A stretch of DNA of 64,000 nucleotides from Aphidius gifuensis (lineage: Eukaryota > Arthropoda > Insecta > Hymenoptera > Braconidae). The notes below the pieces were generated by a model. The model saw only the letters and a program-made list of their open reading frames with translations, did not search any database and was not told where the DNA came from. Position numbers and translations under genes: made by a program. Of this stretch, positions 48,311 through 61,190 are shown one piece after another. The stretch is from NCBI RefSeq assembly GCF_014905175.1, contig NC_057792.1, forward strand, positions 18,234,963 through 18,298,962, read 5' to 3'. How positions within the stretch are numbered: the first letter of the stretch is position 1; the number at the start of each line of letters is the position of its first letter.

Positions 48311-51300
48311 ATGAATTTCGTACTTTGTTGGTAAGTTTTTAATATTTTTATTTCTCATCTTACCGTTATTTTAATTTAATTTATTTATTATTAATTAGCT
48401 ATATTATTATTCATCTGGTGGTACATTCAAAGCAAAAAGAAATTACAAAAAATGATACAATTGGAATTGATAGTTTAAATATCGAATCAACAGATAAATA
48501 TTTGTATGAAGCTGAAGAATATGGAATTAAAGAGATGAACAAATTTTATAATGTTGAAGAACCAAAATTATTTTCAAATGGTATTTAAATAATAATAATA
48601 TATAAATAAATGTACTTTAATAAATAATTTAAATTTTATGTTAAGGTTTATTTTTAACTGATGAACATCCAGCAAAATACGTTGCAGCATTTAATCGTCA
48701 ATCAGATGAGGCAAAAAATTTATCAAAATTAGCATATGCAGTATTAAAAAGTTCAAAAAAATTAGTTGAAATATTTGGTAATTCATCAAATGCATTTCTT
48801 AAAAATGTTAATCGTAAATCAACATTTGGTCTTCGTGAACGTTGTCAAAGACATACCTTTCCTTCATGTTCATCAGCAAATATAAAATATCGTACTTTTG
48901 ATGGTAGCTGCAATAATTTTCAGCATCCATGGTGGGGCTCAGCAATGTCCACAATGCAAAGGTAATTTTAATTAAAAAAAAAAATCATTTAACAATAGTA
49001 ATAATGTTTTTTTTTGATAAATAGATTTATTGCTCCAGTTTATGATGATGGAATTGAAACAATTAGAAGATCAACAAGTGGAAAAGCTCTTCCAAGTCCT
49101 CGTGATGTTTCTAGAGCAATTCATGTTGATAAAAATATTCCATCGAAAACAGTGACACACTTGTTGATGCAATGGGGACAATTTATTGATCATGATATAA
49201 CTGGTTAAAATTTTTAATAATATTATTAAACATTAATATTGTTTATAAAAATATCTAAATTATAATTTTAATTAAATTTTAGCTACTGCACAAAGTCGAG
49301 GTTTTAATGGTACATTTCCACAGTGTTGTACAAATCGTGGAAGTGAATTTCAACCACCACATTTAACGGTTTATAAATTTAAATATATTTTTATTGCTAT
49401 ATTGTTGATAAATTTTATATAAATAATATTAATATTTTAGCATCCAGATTGTTTGCCAATTATTGTTGATTCAAAAGATGATTTTTTTGGTAAATTGGGT
49501 GTACGTTGTTTGGAATTTGTACGTAGTGGTCCAGCACCAAAAGAAGATTGTGCATTTGGATCAAGAGAACAACTTTCACAAGTTTCAAGTTATATTGATG
49601 GATCAATGATTTACAGTAGTAATACTGCTCACAGTAATAGTTTAAGAACTTTTAGAAATGGTAAATTTTTTAAATTTTAAATATTCAATTATAATTAACA
49701 ACGAGTAATTAATAATTAATTTATTACAGGATTATTACAGTATGGACAACCAGCTGGTGGACCTGATGATTTATGTAGAAGAGGATCATTAGCAACAAAT
49801 TGTTTTAGAGCTGGTGATGCTCGTTTAACTGAACAACCAGCATTAACATCACTTCATGTTGTTTTTCTAAGACTTCATAATAAAATAGCAACAGAATTAT
49901 CAGCTGTTAATTCACATTGGGATGATGAAAAATTATTTCAAGAGAGTAGAAAAATTATTGGTGCAATAATACAACATATTACCTATCAAGAATATTTACC
50001 ACTTGTTGTTGGTAATTTTATTTTTAAATATTAATTTGTTTTTTTTTTTTTTAGTTTGTTTGTTTGTCTATTTAAATTATAATGATTTTTTATTTTTATA
50101 CATCGATAATAGGTCCTGATGTTACGGATACTTTTGGAGTTAAATTATCAAAAAATTATTCAAAAGGATATGATCCTGCAGTTGATGCAACTGTTGCTAA
50201 TTCATTTTCATCAGCTGCATATAGATTTGGGCATTCACTTGTTCAATCAAAATTTGATAGATATGACAAACATCATAATTTAATAAGCAACAGTATGTCA
50301 ATGAAAAAAAAACACACAGCAATTAATTGTGTTCTCTTTAATTTTAATTATATTAAATGATTTTTTTTTTAACAGATGTTACAATTCATGGAGAATTTGG
50401 AAATAAAGTTGATTTACAAAGTGCTGGATCAGTTGATAGATTACTTCTTGGTATGGTTAATCAACCATCACAACATCGTGATGAATTTATAACAAAAGAA
50501 TTGACAAATCATTTATTTCAATTTCCTGGTTTTCCATTTGGTATGGATTTAGCAGCAATTAATATACAACGTGGTAGAGATCATGGTCTTGCACCATATG
50601 TTGCATGGCGTAAAATTTGTAATTTAACAGACATTAAAACATGGAATGACATGAAAAATAGAATACCAACTAAAACAATACAAAAATTAAGAAAACTTTA
50701 TGAAAATGTTGAGGATGTTGATTTATTTACAGCTGGTATTTCTGAAAAACCACTTCTAAATGGACTTGTTGGACCAACATTTGCTTGTATTATTGCTCAA
50801 CAATTTAGTAATCTTAAAAAAGGTGATCGTTTTTGGTATGAAAATACAGATAATCATCAACAATTTACTATGAAACAATTATTACAAATAAAACGTATAA
50901 CATTATCAAAAATATTATGTAATACACTTAATAATATTGAAACAATTCAATCATCTGTATTATTAAAAGTTGATAAAGACAAAAATCCACGTGTATCATG
51001 TAATGAAGTGGATGAATTAAATTTTAATGATTGGGCTGAAAGACAGCCAAAATCAGTTAATTCAACTCGTACATTTCCTTGGCGTAAACCAGTTAAAACA
51101 AATGTTAATCAAAAAAATAGAATTGTCGTTAAAAGACCACATGGAACAAATGAAAATGTAACAATTGTTGTACAAAATCATGCTATAAGTTCACCAGTAT
51201 TTATAACTGATTCAGTTTATACTTCAAATGTTAAAACTGTACCACAACAAACATCTGATTCATCAATTGATTATGGATCATTTGAAGATAATGATTCAAC

Positions 51301-51718
51301 TAGTGAAAAACCATTAACAAATCCTACAGCATCATCATCGTCATCATCAACAACAACAACGACAACAACAACTGTTCAACCAGCACGATTTAATGATTGG
51401 ATTGCAAATTCTAGAAATCCAGCACAATCTGTATGGCCAAATTTATATGGTCCAATCATATCAAATCCACCAGTTGTCTCAACATTTATCAATGGACAAG
51501 ATTCTTCCAGATCACATTACATAGAAAAAAATGTATCAAAGCCTCTTTCTACAAATAATAAATTTATATCTGTTAAAGTTGTTGAAGAAAAACAACAAGA
51601 AATCAAAAATTATAATGAAAATATACCTGTTATTCAAGATGACATGAAAAAATTTATGACACATGATGATTCAAGCACTGATGAACTTCCAAAACCCATT
51701 TTAAAACACAAATTATAA
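48311..51718 (+). CDS. Secreted animal haem peroxidase (chorion-peroxidase-like)
   Basis: Nine exons: 48311-48330, 48399-48580, 48646-48961, 49025-49203, 49283-49368, 49441-49660, 49730-50011, 50113-50292, 50376-51718; all phases agree, 935 residues. A signal peptide ([19 protein letters not shown]) is split by the first intron. The peroxidase domain shows [19 protein letters not shown], the distal histidine in [10 protein letters not shown], the calcium-loop region, the proximal histidine in YRFGHSLV, and [13 protein letters not shown]. Such enzymes use hydrogen peroxide to oxidise tyrosines and cross-link chorion, cuticle or matrix, or act in immunity. After the catalytic domain a tail of about 230 residues follows with Ser/Thr runs and basic segments and no recognised domain. 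The fifth intron has a weak GTTTAT donor. Which family member it is (chorion peroxidase, Pxd, peroxinectin-like) cannot be settled without alignment. Confidence 0.92.
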
Positions 51719-53403
51719 AATTACATATTTTAAATTATTAATTTTATTATTCTATATAGAATAATAAATATTTGTAACTATTAAAAATATTTAATTTAAT
51801 TTGATAATAAATTAATTATTTAATTATTATTTTACAGTGCTATATAAATATAATATTATTTAATTATTTATAAATAAATAAATTATTTCATTTTATGTTT
51901 TGAGACATTTTTTGATACTTTTTTTTCGTGTTAAAATTATTAATTAATTATTTATAATTTATTTACTTGAATTTTAAAAAATTATGTGATGAAATATGAT
52001 TGTTTGAAAAAAGAATTTATTCTAATAAAAGCTAGTAAATATAATATTGAAATATAAAAATTCCTAGATTTCTAAATGCTCGATTGGCTGAATGCCTTTG
52101 TCAATTTTTAATTTTTTAATTAATCTGAATTAATCATTTGCTTGGCAACTTAATATGATAATGCAAAATTCAATAATTATTTAAAATATCATGATTATAT
52201 TTTGAGATTATAAATAAATACTTGAATATTTTACTTTAAAAAAAAAAAAAAAATCCTTAAATTCAGAATAAATTGTATAGTAATGTTTACCAAAAAATGT
52301 AGATTTATATTGCATAAACTCATTTCTATTTTATATGTCAACAATAACAATGGAAATGTTAAACTTGGGCAATCACTTTATAATCAATATATTAAATTGT
52401 TATGAATTGCGCAAACTGACTCATTAATGGTCACATTGCGCATTTCTTCAAAGAAAATAAAAAAAAAAAAAAGAGAAAGATATTGTTTCTATCTAGCTCC
52501 TTGTTTCTCAACCATCTGAGATTTGGCATCTCTCTTTTGTTGCTCTTGTCAGCTTGACTCAGTAAATAATAAACATAATAAATATATCTATTATCGTGAA
52601 AAACTTGTTGTCGGGTTAAGTCGAGTTGTCTCTTCCTGCACCAGTCAGTTGAAGCAATTACTAGTTAAATAGAGCAATATATAGTTGATGTTACAGTTGT
52701 GTATAGTGTTCATTGAGGACAGTTGACAATAAAAAATTACATTGTACACTCCATAAGTTGTATCTACTGTTTTAAATTTTAATTTAGAACACTGTAGGTT
52801 CTTTGTGTGTGAACTTGATGTGACTAATGTGATACTCCAAAGCATTTGTGTAATTGTGTTTTTGTATTTTATTTATATCCAAACTCTAGACAACAATTTT
52901 AATTTATTTATTTAAACCAGTCATTGACATAATTTATTAGCTTATTATTATTAATAAATATAAAAATTATTTCATTAACAAAAAACGTCAAAGCAACATA
53001 ATAATTTATTGTGTTTTTTTTTTGTTCAACTCACAAAAAATTCATAAGCTCCAATTTTTAAAATTAATAAAAAATAAAAAAAATTTTTATTTAATAATAA
53101 TAAAATTATTGTTATTATTATTAATATAATTTTTGTTTATTTACCGTTAAAAAAGTTATGACTTGTTGAAGTGAAAGAAAGGTTAAAAAAAAATAATTGC
53201 TTAACATTAAAAAAAATTTGTTAAACAATTAATTAAAAATTCATAAATAATAGCTAGTTTGACAAGTCTATATAAATTTTATAGTGTCAAAAAAATAAAT
53301 AAATATAAATAAATATTTATTTATTTATTAAAATGAAGTTTGAATAAAAAAATAAATAAAAAAATTAAATAAAAAAGACACACCCAAATGCATAAAAAAA
53401 CAC
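51719..53403. other. Intergenic, peroxidase 3' end to prominin 5' UTR
   Basis: The first 600 bp is AT-rich and probably 3' UTR plus spacer. From about 52480 to 52820 composition is more balanced. A TCAGTT initiator match at 52645-52650 preceded by pyrimidine-rich sequence may mark the prominin transcription start; the following 750 bp would be a long AT-rich 5' UTR. Confidence 0.4.
52645..52650 (+). promoter_or_regulatory. Candidate initiator for prominin
   Basis: TCAGTT, an exact match to the arthropod Inr consensus TCAKTY, sits in the only GC-balanced stretch upstream of the prominin start codon. No TATA box at -30. Evidence is by eye. Confidence 0.3.
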
Positions 53404-56400
53404 ATGGTTAATATGGTGTTGTTTATAATGAATTCGTTGACTTCATTTGTGCTTAGTGTAATATTATTAATATCATGTATTGTACAACAACCAACAACAG
53501 TATCTGCACAAGATACAACACAAGAAAATTTAGCAACAAGAATGCGTACAATAAGCGAAGATTTAAATCGTCAATTGGAGGAAATAATGGTATCCCAGGC
53601 ACTTAATTATACATCAATTAATGCAACGGGACTTCCATACAATGCCACCACAAAATTTTATTCAAAAGGAATGGGAAGATTGTATAATGCAACAAATATG
53701 TTTATGGATATTATTCAATCCAAGCAAGCATATCCAGAAGGTTTGATATTTTTAAATTCATTTTTTAAATATGCTTTTGCTCAATTTTCAGAAAATTATT
53801 TGTCAATAATAATAAATAAATAAGAGATGAATAATAATGTCAATAAAGCTTTATCAATTTTTTTTTTTTATTGACCTTCTTGTCAAGTACAAATTACAAT
53901 TGTACATCAAATTTTTTTTTTTTTTTTTCATCACGAGCTTTTTATTTTGACTGATGTTTTTTTAATTAAAAAAGTTTTTTATTTTATTTTTTTTCATCAA
54001 TTTAGGTTACTCCTGTTTTATCTACATTACTGCTTAGCAACTGGTTTTTTTTTTTCTCCTCTAAGGGATTTGTAGTCATTAAAAAAAATATTTTAAATAT
54101 TAATCCAGTAAATGTAATTTTTGTTTATTTAAAAAAACAAGAAATTAGCTATAATTACATTTTTTTTCTTATTGTTGTTCAAGTAATTTAAAAGCTTTGA
54201 AATGAAAAAAATTTAATCCATCAATGAGCTTTATAATTTGTTAAAAAAAAAAATGCTAAAATCTTTTTATTACTTTATATATTTAAATAACTACCACTCA
54301 ATAATTGTTATTGATAACATCAACAATTAATGTTGACATTGTGATAACGTATTTATTGTTTGAATTATCGTCATATGTAGCAATTATATCATAGTTAAAA
54401 TTACTTACTCAATTTGTTCAAGGCCTCTTCTAAACAACAATAGTTTCTTTTTTCAATTTAAAAACATCAAGAGTAAAATAGCATGCTTCTGTTAATCTTT
54501 CTAAATTTATCAATTTCATAATAAATAAATTTTTATATACTTTTATCTGATTAACAGGGCTGATAACAGTTGACAATAAACGACACTTTCATTTTGCTGA
54601 TCCAGCTAAAGAATGGAAAATAATAATAAGTCATTATGGTGGATTAACTGGACTTGCTTTTGCTGGACTTCTTTTAGCAGCTATACTTCCATGTGTTGGT
54701 TTATTTTTCTTTTGTTGTCGTTGTGCTGGACATTGTGGTGCAAGAAGTCAGCCATTTGATAAAAAACATGATCAATGTCGAAAAATTATTCTAAATATGT
54801 TTTTAATTGCTGTTGCAACAATGATATTGTAATTAATTTCAAATTATTCATTTAAAAATACCTAAGAAAACGAAATTTAATAATTTTTATATTTAATATT
54901 TACAGGTATGGTGTTGTTTGTGCATTTGTTACAAATGAATTTGTTCAAGATGGTACTGAAACACTGCCTTACAATGCAAAAATAAGTTTAAAAGACGTTG
55001 AATTATATTTAGAAACAACAAAAAGACAAATAAATAATTTATTAATAACAAATTATGATGAATTACAAAATTCACTTAATAATACACTTCAAGCAAGTGG
55101 TAAAATTGTTACTGAAAAACTTGAAGTATATTCACATGCTGTATCATTAACAAATTTAAAAGATATTGTATCATGTTTGGATAATATTGGTGAAGATTTA
55201 CGTGTTATGCATAATATTACAAAAGATCTTAGAACAAATGCAAGTCAATTGGACATTGTTGTTAGAGGTGTTAAAAAAGATTTACTACGTACACTTGGTC
55301 TTGAATGTAAAACACAAATGTGTCAACAAATTTTACATGATTATAAAATAAATGAACTATCTGTTCAAATTGATTTCAACAAGGTCAGTACTATTTTACT
55401 ATCATTAATTTAAGATATTATTAATAGTATAAAAATATATGTAAATTTTATTTTCATGCAGTACTTGGATCAATATTTTCCAAAGGTATCATCATCATAA
55501 ATAAATTGCATGATTGATATTTGTTTTAACGTACAATAAAAAAAATCTATAATATAAAATTTGCAATGATAAAAAATAATTGTTTTTAATTTTTTTTAAC
55601 AGCTTCCAAATGTAACACTGGCATTACGTAATATAACATGGCTAATGGAGGGAAATATTGTTGCTGAAGTACAAAAAGGACGTGATTCATTTACAAAAAT
55701 TCAACGTGATATACAACATGCTGTTAATGAAACAATACCAGTTGTTAGTTCAAGTATAAAACAAGCTGGTGAATCATTAGCTATAACAGCAAATAATATA
55801 ACGACATTTATTGATTCAATAAGTGATAAAATAAATAGAATATTAATACCACATCTAGATATTGCAAATGATAATATTGATAAATATTCAATATACAGAT
55901 ATTATGTGGGTCTTAGTGTATCTGGTGTATTATTATTAATATTAACATGTATAACATTTGGTTTATTTTGTGGTATATGTGGTAAAAGACCAGATGGTTA
56001 TGGTGATTGTTGTGATAAAGGTTCTGGTGCATGTTTTCTAATGACTGCTGTATGGTTTATATTTTTATTAACAAGTATACTTATTGTCATAACAATTGGA
56101 CATATGATTACTGGTATTGTTGTACAACGTGGTATATGTGAACCATTAAAAAATCCATATGATAATCGTATATTTAAACTTGCTGATGATTATTTACAAG
56201 TTAATAAATTATTATATAAAGATAATCCAGATGCTGATATTAATATTGGACATATATTAAAAAAATGTCATGAAAATGAAACAATATATAAAGTATTAAA
56301 ACTTGAAATAATGTATAAAAATGAACTTGAAAAAGTTAAAAATTTTGTTGAAAAATATTCAATAAGTAGTACTATTGATCAATTACGTCAAAAAATTAAT

Positions 56401-59122
56401 TTATCACCTGGTATTGTTATATTAAGTGATAATGCAACATTAAAATTAAATGATCTTGCACAAAGTGGTTTAAGTGATATTGAATTTTATCGTTATGCTG
56501 AATTATTAAAAGAAAATTTTACAAATATTAATTTATCTGAACTTGGTAATAAGCTACGTAATTTAGCAAATCAATTACCAGATAATCAAAATAGTACGAA
56601 AAATGATTTACTTAAAAATGCTCATGATCTTGAACATTATCATAATGATTTAGTTATACCAATGAGATTATTAAGTGAACAATTAAGTATACGTGCATTA
56701 AAACTTGAAGATAATATTAAATTTAATCATAGCTCAATGAGTGAAGCAATTCATAGTCTTATTGATGAAGTTCAAACTGCTCAAAAATTTTTAAATGAAG
56801 ATGGTCCAGAATATGTACAACTTCTTGCTGTTAAATTTAGTGATGCATTTGTCAAACAAATTAATGATTTTCTTGAACATTTGATTAATAATGCACGTGG
56901 AACAATTGGTAGATGTGGTCCAGTATCAAATGCATATAATGCTACACTTGTTGCTGGTTGTAATAAAATTGTTGATCCATTTGTAAGTATATATTTTTGA
57001 TATTTTAAAATTTTTATTAAACAATATTTATTGTATTTTTATTTTTATTTTAAGAATGGATTTTGGCTGAGTGTTGGATGGTGTTTAATTTTCTTTATTC
57101 CAACAATTATTATCAGCGTTAAACTCAGTGCACTTTATAAAAAATCAGATCCTTATCCAGGACCACTTGTTGAATCGTGAGTAAAAAATTTATTTATATA
57201 AACATTTATATTTATTTATAATATTTATCAAAATTTTCAATTGTATATTTACCATTTATATTCATTAAACGCATTTTATGTAATTTTATTTATTTTTTAA
57301 TTGAAATAAAATTATCATTTGTCTGTGATGAACATATTTTTTTATCTAACAAGACAATAAATTACAGTGAATATTTGTATGACGCATACGCCGACAGGGA
57401 TAACATGCTACTTGCTCCGTAAGTATCTAGTATTTTATCTGCACCGTGATATTATTTATAATAACATATCATTATTCACTTTTTTATTGTTTCACAAATA
57501 TAACTTATCACAATATCACTTATTTTACTTGTTACTTATTTTGATTTGGGACACAGAGCAATGAGATTGAGCAGTAGTAATAATTAAAATTTAAAGATAC
57601 GACATTGATGATTTGTCATAAATCATAATTATAATTTGATCTAATTATGATAAATAAATTTTTGTTTTTACAGTACACATGTTAAGAAACATAATTATCG
57701 ATATCATCCACATGCATATGCTGAAGGATATGATGGACCAATTCCAACATCTGGTCCTGCTAGACGATATGCATCACGTGAAAGAGTTGATGCTGCTCAT
57801 CAAGGAACTTCACAACATGATTCAAGATACTCCGATCGTGCTCCCAAGTAAGAAAGTATTTTTTTATATATATTATTAGATTTTTTTTGAATATAAATTC
57901 TTGTATAAATATGAAAATAATAAAATTGAGAAAAATAACAAATTAGTTTAATTTTAATAACAATTTTTTTGATTAATAAGATTGTATTTAAAAAAGTTCG
58001 ATAATGTCGTAATGAAAATAACGATATTTTCGTAATATAATTGGTAAAAAATTTGATAATAAAAATGTCAAGAAGTTTAAGAAATAAATGAAAAATAAAA
58101 TAATTTTTCGATAAATAAAAGTTATCAACTTTAACAACAAATATATTTTAAACTAACTGGATCATTATCATGAAATTTTGACACATCATTTAAAACAATT
58201 TCATAAATCCAACATGAAAATTTCATTAACTTGTTGAGACAATTTTAAATTGTGCTTTAATTTTTGTAACAATGACATTGTTACAAATAAATATACATTG
58301 AGATTATTTGTTTAATTGATTTGTTAAACTCAAATAATTATTATTTTAATAATTTTAATTACTGTCACTGATTATTAACTAATTTATTACACACATATAT
58401 TATTTACAAATTTATCATTTTGAAGCAGGGTTCCCACTCGTAAGAAAATTACAAGAAACTTTTATTTTTCAACTTTTTTTAGTAACAATAAATTAATTTT
58501 ATTTGATTGAAATATTTAATTGCACGTTTTCAATTGTCATCTGTAATTATTATTACAAAACAAAATCAAAAAAACAAATCAAATTTGATGATTGTTGACC
58601 CTCATCATTTGGTCACAGTTTCCCCATTATTTACAGGTGAGTGGGAACCTTGCTAGAGGTCATCTTTCCACAACTATCAAACACAGTTAACATCTACTCA
58701 AAAATACATACGTAAGTTACAAGTCGTCTCATAAAAAAAAATATAGTTCAATTGTCAAATATATTTATAACATTTAATTGTAGTATTGTTGTGTACTTTA
58801 TATTTCAATTATCATGTAGGACGAAAAACCGATGAGATTTAATTTTAAAAATATTTCTTCGATAAACATGTTATGTTAAATTAAATATTAATTATAATGC
58901 AATTTATTATTTAATTAATTTGTGCTTTATTTCATTATAGAAATTGGGATTTTCCTAATGGTGGACCACCAAGATATCAACCTCCAGCAGATGCACCACC
59001 ACCAAGCACAGAATACGAACGACCTCCACCATATTACTATCATCCCGAGTAAGTTAAATTATTTGTTTATTTTTATATCATACTTAATGTTGATAATTAT
59101 TATTTTTAGAGACAGAAATTAG
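53404..59122 (+). CDS. prom: Prominin, pentaspan membrane glycoprotein
   Basis: Ten exons: 53404-53740, 54558-54828, 54906-55383, 55462-55485, 55603-56982, 57055-57176, 57368-57418, 57674-57847, 58941-59048, 59110-59122; about 985 residues, phases consistent. Topology: cleavable signal peptide (about residues 9-30), two early helices (GLTGLAFAGLLLAAILPCVG; NMFLIAVATMILYGVVC), a large glycosylated loop, two helices (LSVSGVLLLILTCITFGLF; FLMTAVWFIFLLTSILIVI) around a Cys-rich turn (CGKRPDGYGDCCDKGSGAC), a second large loop, and a last helix (FWLSVGWCLIFFIPTIIISV) with a proline/tyrosine-rich cytosolic tail. Prominins (CD133) bind cholesterol in plasma-membrane protrusions; insect prominin organises rhabdomeres with eyes shut. 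Exon 4 is a 24-nt microexon (YLDQYFPK). Three ATGs lie in frame at 53404, 53413 and 53428; the first is shown. Confidence 0.94.
53741..54557 (+). other. First intron of prominin
   Basis: 817-bp AT-rich intron with T-rich tracts near 53860-53930. No exon or RNA gene seen. Confidence 0.6.
57848..58940 (+). other. Intron of prominin before the tail exons
   Basis: 1093-bp intron. Nothing coding. A short, less AT-rich segment at 58425-58670 carries GCAGGGTTCCCACT at 58426 and the complementary AGTGGGAACC... at 58640, an imperfect inverted repeat about 200 bp apart (see findings). Confidence 0.55.
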
Positions 59123-59930
59123 GATATAATTACCGTGACATATAACAATTATGCATTAAACAAACCAACAATGTACAGTCTCATGAGAAGCTACAAAAGA
59201 AAAATTAAAAAAAATCAAAAAATAGCAAGAAGAGAATATGTGTGATAAAATGTTTGTGCGATATGTCACGGATTAATGATTATTAATAATGTTGTTAATT
59301 TTTGGATACAACAAATGATCAAATTTAATCAAGATGACCAAAACGATTAATTGTTAGTTATTAAATAATTTTATATTAAGTTGACAAAAAAACTGAGGCA
59401 ATATTTGTACAACATATATTATTTAAAAAATTTTTTTTTTATTAATTTTCAATTAGACCCAAAAAATAATTGAGATATTTTCTTAATAAATTAAATGCAT
59501 TTTTTAAAAATAGTATTAATGCTATTTAAAAATGTAATTTGTTTATTTACAAATAAAAAAAAAACAAAAAACAAATTTTAATGCCATTGAAGCTAGAGAA
59601 ATCGAAGATTCGAAATCAATATATTTTAAAACAATATTTAATTATTATCGTTGTCATATAGTAATTAAAAAAATCTCAATTAAAAAATTTTTTGGGTCTG
59701 TTGTATTTGTTTTTAACTATTATAATTATTATTTTTTTTCCTTGGTAAATAATTCTTAAATTTTTCTTTATTTTTCTTTTCAAAGATGAGATTAATCGAA
59801 GTAAATTGGATAAATTGTTAAAGATTTAATATTATTACTTTTCTTTTCATGATTTTGTTGAAAACTTGGATATACTATTTATTTGATTGCATTTATACTA
59901 GTTATGCATTTATTTTAGTTACCCATTTTG

Positions 59931-60360
59931 CTATAATGCCATAAAAAATTGCCAAATCATAATACTCCAGAATGTAAATTATAATTAAAAAACAAAGACA
60001 CTTGATTGACATTGACTGTAAATTAAATTTTGTATTATTAATAATATGACATAATTGTAAGCCAATGTTTTCAACAAATACGACGAAATTAAGTAGAAAT
60101 GATAATTGATTGTAATTAATTTTGAAATGTATTATATACAAGAAAAAAAATATAAAATTATCTTTATTATACTCTTTGACACTTTGAGGTTGTTGAAAAA
60201 GTATATAAAGTTTTAAATATCTTAAATGTTTAGTGGATTATTTGTTATGGCGATGAATTGGATATTGATGAAAATGAAAAGCAGTTTTCAGTAAATTGTT
60301 TGTCAAATTTTTCAAATGAGACTGTTTATAAAAACAACAAAATAAGAACAAAGATTTGCT
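59931..60360 (+). pseudogene. Coding-like fragments, possible gene remnant
   Basis: Two stretches look like exons but cannot be joined into a gene. At 59931-59988, after a TTATTTTAG acceptor, the frame reads YPFCYNAIKNCQIIILQN and ends at GTAAAT. At 60234-60360, after a TTTAG acceptor, it reads from WIICYGDELDIDENEKQFSV through two N-glycosylation sequons to a GTAAGT donor. If the donor is ignored the frame continues into a hydrophobic stretch. No family is recognised; this could be chance, a relic, or part of an unresolved gene. Confidence 0.2.
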
Positions 60361-60967
60361 GTAAGTCTGTGGTGCTATTTTTCATTTATTTTTGCACACT
60401 GGCTAATTTTTTTTATAATATAGGACATAAGATATACTTGACTGTATTACTTTTTTCTTAAACTAGATTAATACTAAATTGAAATTATATATAGAATATA
60501 CAATATACATAATATTTCTTTACATATAAAATTAATTATAGAAATTATGCTAAGTCATTTTTATGTATTTACGACTAATTGCCACAAAGAAAAAGAATTA
60601 AAAAAATTAAATAGATTTTAATGTAATAAAAGTGCTCAGAAAAATTATAAAAACATTTATGTAAATAATTATTTATTATTATTAATTAATGGATTTTAAA
60701 TTTTAAAAGTTACCCTAAAATTTGCAAAAAAAAAAAATAGTAAATGCACATCTTTTTGAGGATTTCGATTTTATTTTTTTTCTAGCAATCGAATGGAAAG
60801 AAGAATTATCTCAAAAATTTACTGAGTAATAGACAAAAAAATTCTAAACAATTTGCACTCGAAAAATTGCTCACTGGATCATTTTATTTCGAAATTTCGA
60901 CTCGAAAAATTTTCGCTATATTATTTCGAAATTTCGATTTTCTATTTATTTTTTTTTTTCTATTTGA

Positions 60968-61003
60968 TTACGTCATTGGTCAAGTAGTTGTTAGCACTAC
61001 TTG
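60968..61003 (+). promoter_or_regulatory. CRE/ATF, inverted CCAAT and hairpin upstream of TMEM267
   Basis: TTACGTCAT (60968-60976), an ATF/CREB-type site, overlaps an inverted CCAAT box (ATTGG, 60975-60979) and is followed at once by the perfect inverted repeat CAAGTAGT ... ACTACTTG (60981-61003, 7-nt loop). It lies about 190-220 bp before the TMEM267 start codon. Confidence 0.45.
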
Positions 61004-61190
61004 TAGATAGCACTACTCGAATATTTCATGAGTAAAAATAATAATAATAAAACAGTTTGACAATCACAACAACAATAACAATAACATGAAAAGTCATAAC
61101 AAAAAATCAAAATAACCTAGGTCAAAAAAACACATTTCCCATGTTTATTTTAATTTTAATTTTTGCAAATAATTATAGTATTAATTGACA

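Larger units (their letters stand above)
59123..61190. other. Intergenic, prominin 3' UTR to TMEM267 promoter
   Basis: About 2.07 kb. The start should be the prominin 3' UTR. A coding-like stretch at 59931-60360 is listed separately. At 60890-60945 two copies of an ATTTCGAAATTTCGA motif occur. The last 250 bp form the TMEM267 promoter. Confidence 0.45.

Noticed and set aside
59902..60141. Minus-strand 79-codon hydrophobic ORF that could suggest a chemoreceptor fragment
   Set aside because: No receptor signature, no splice partners, and T-rich antisense DNA gives hydrophobic codons by chance.
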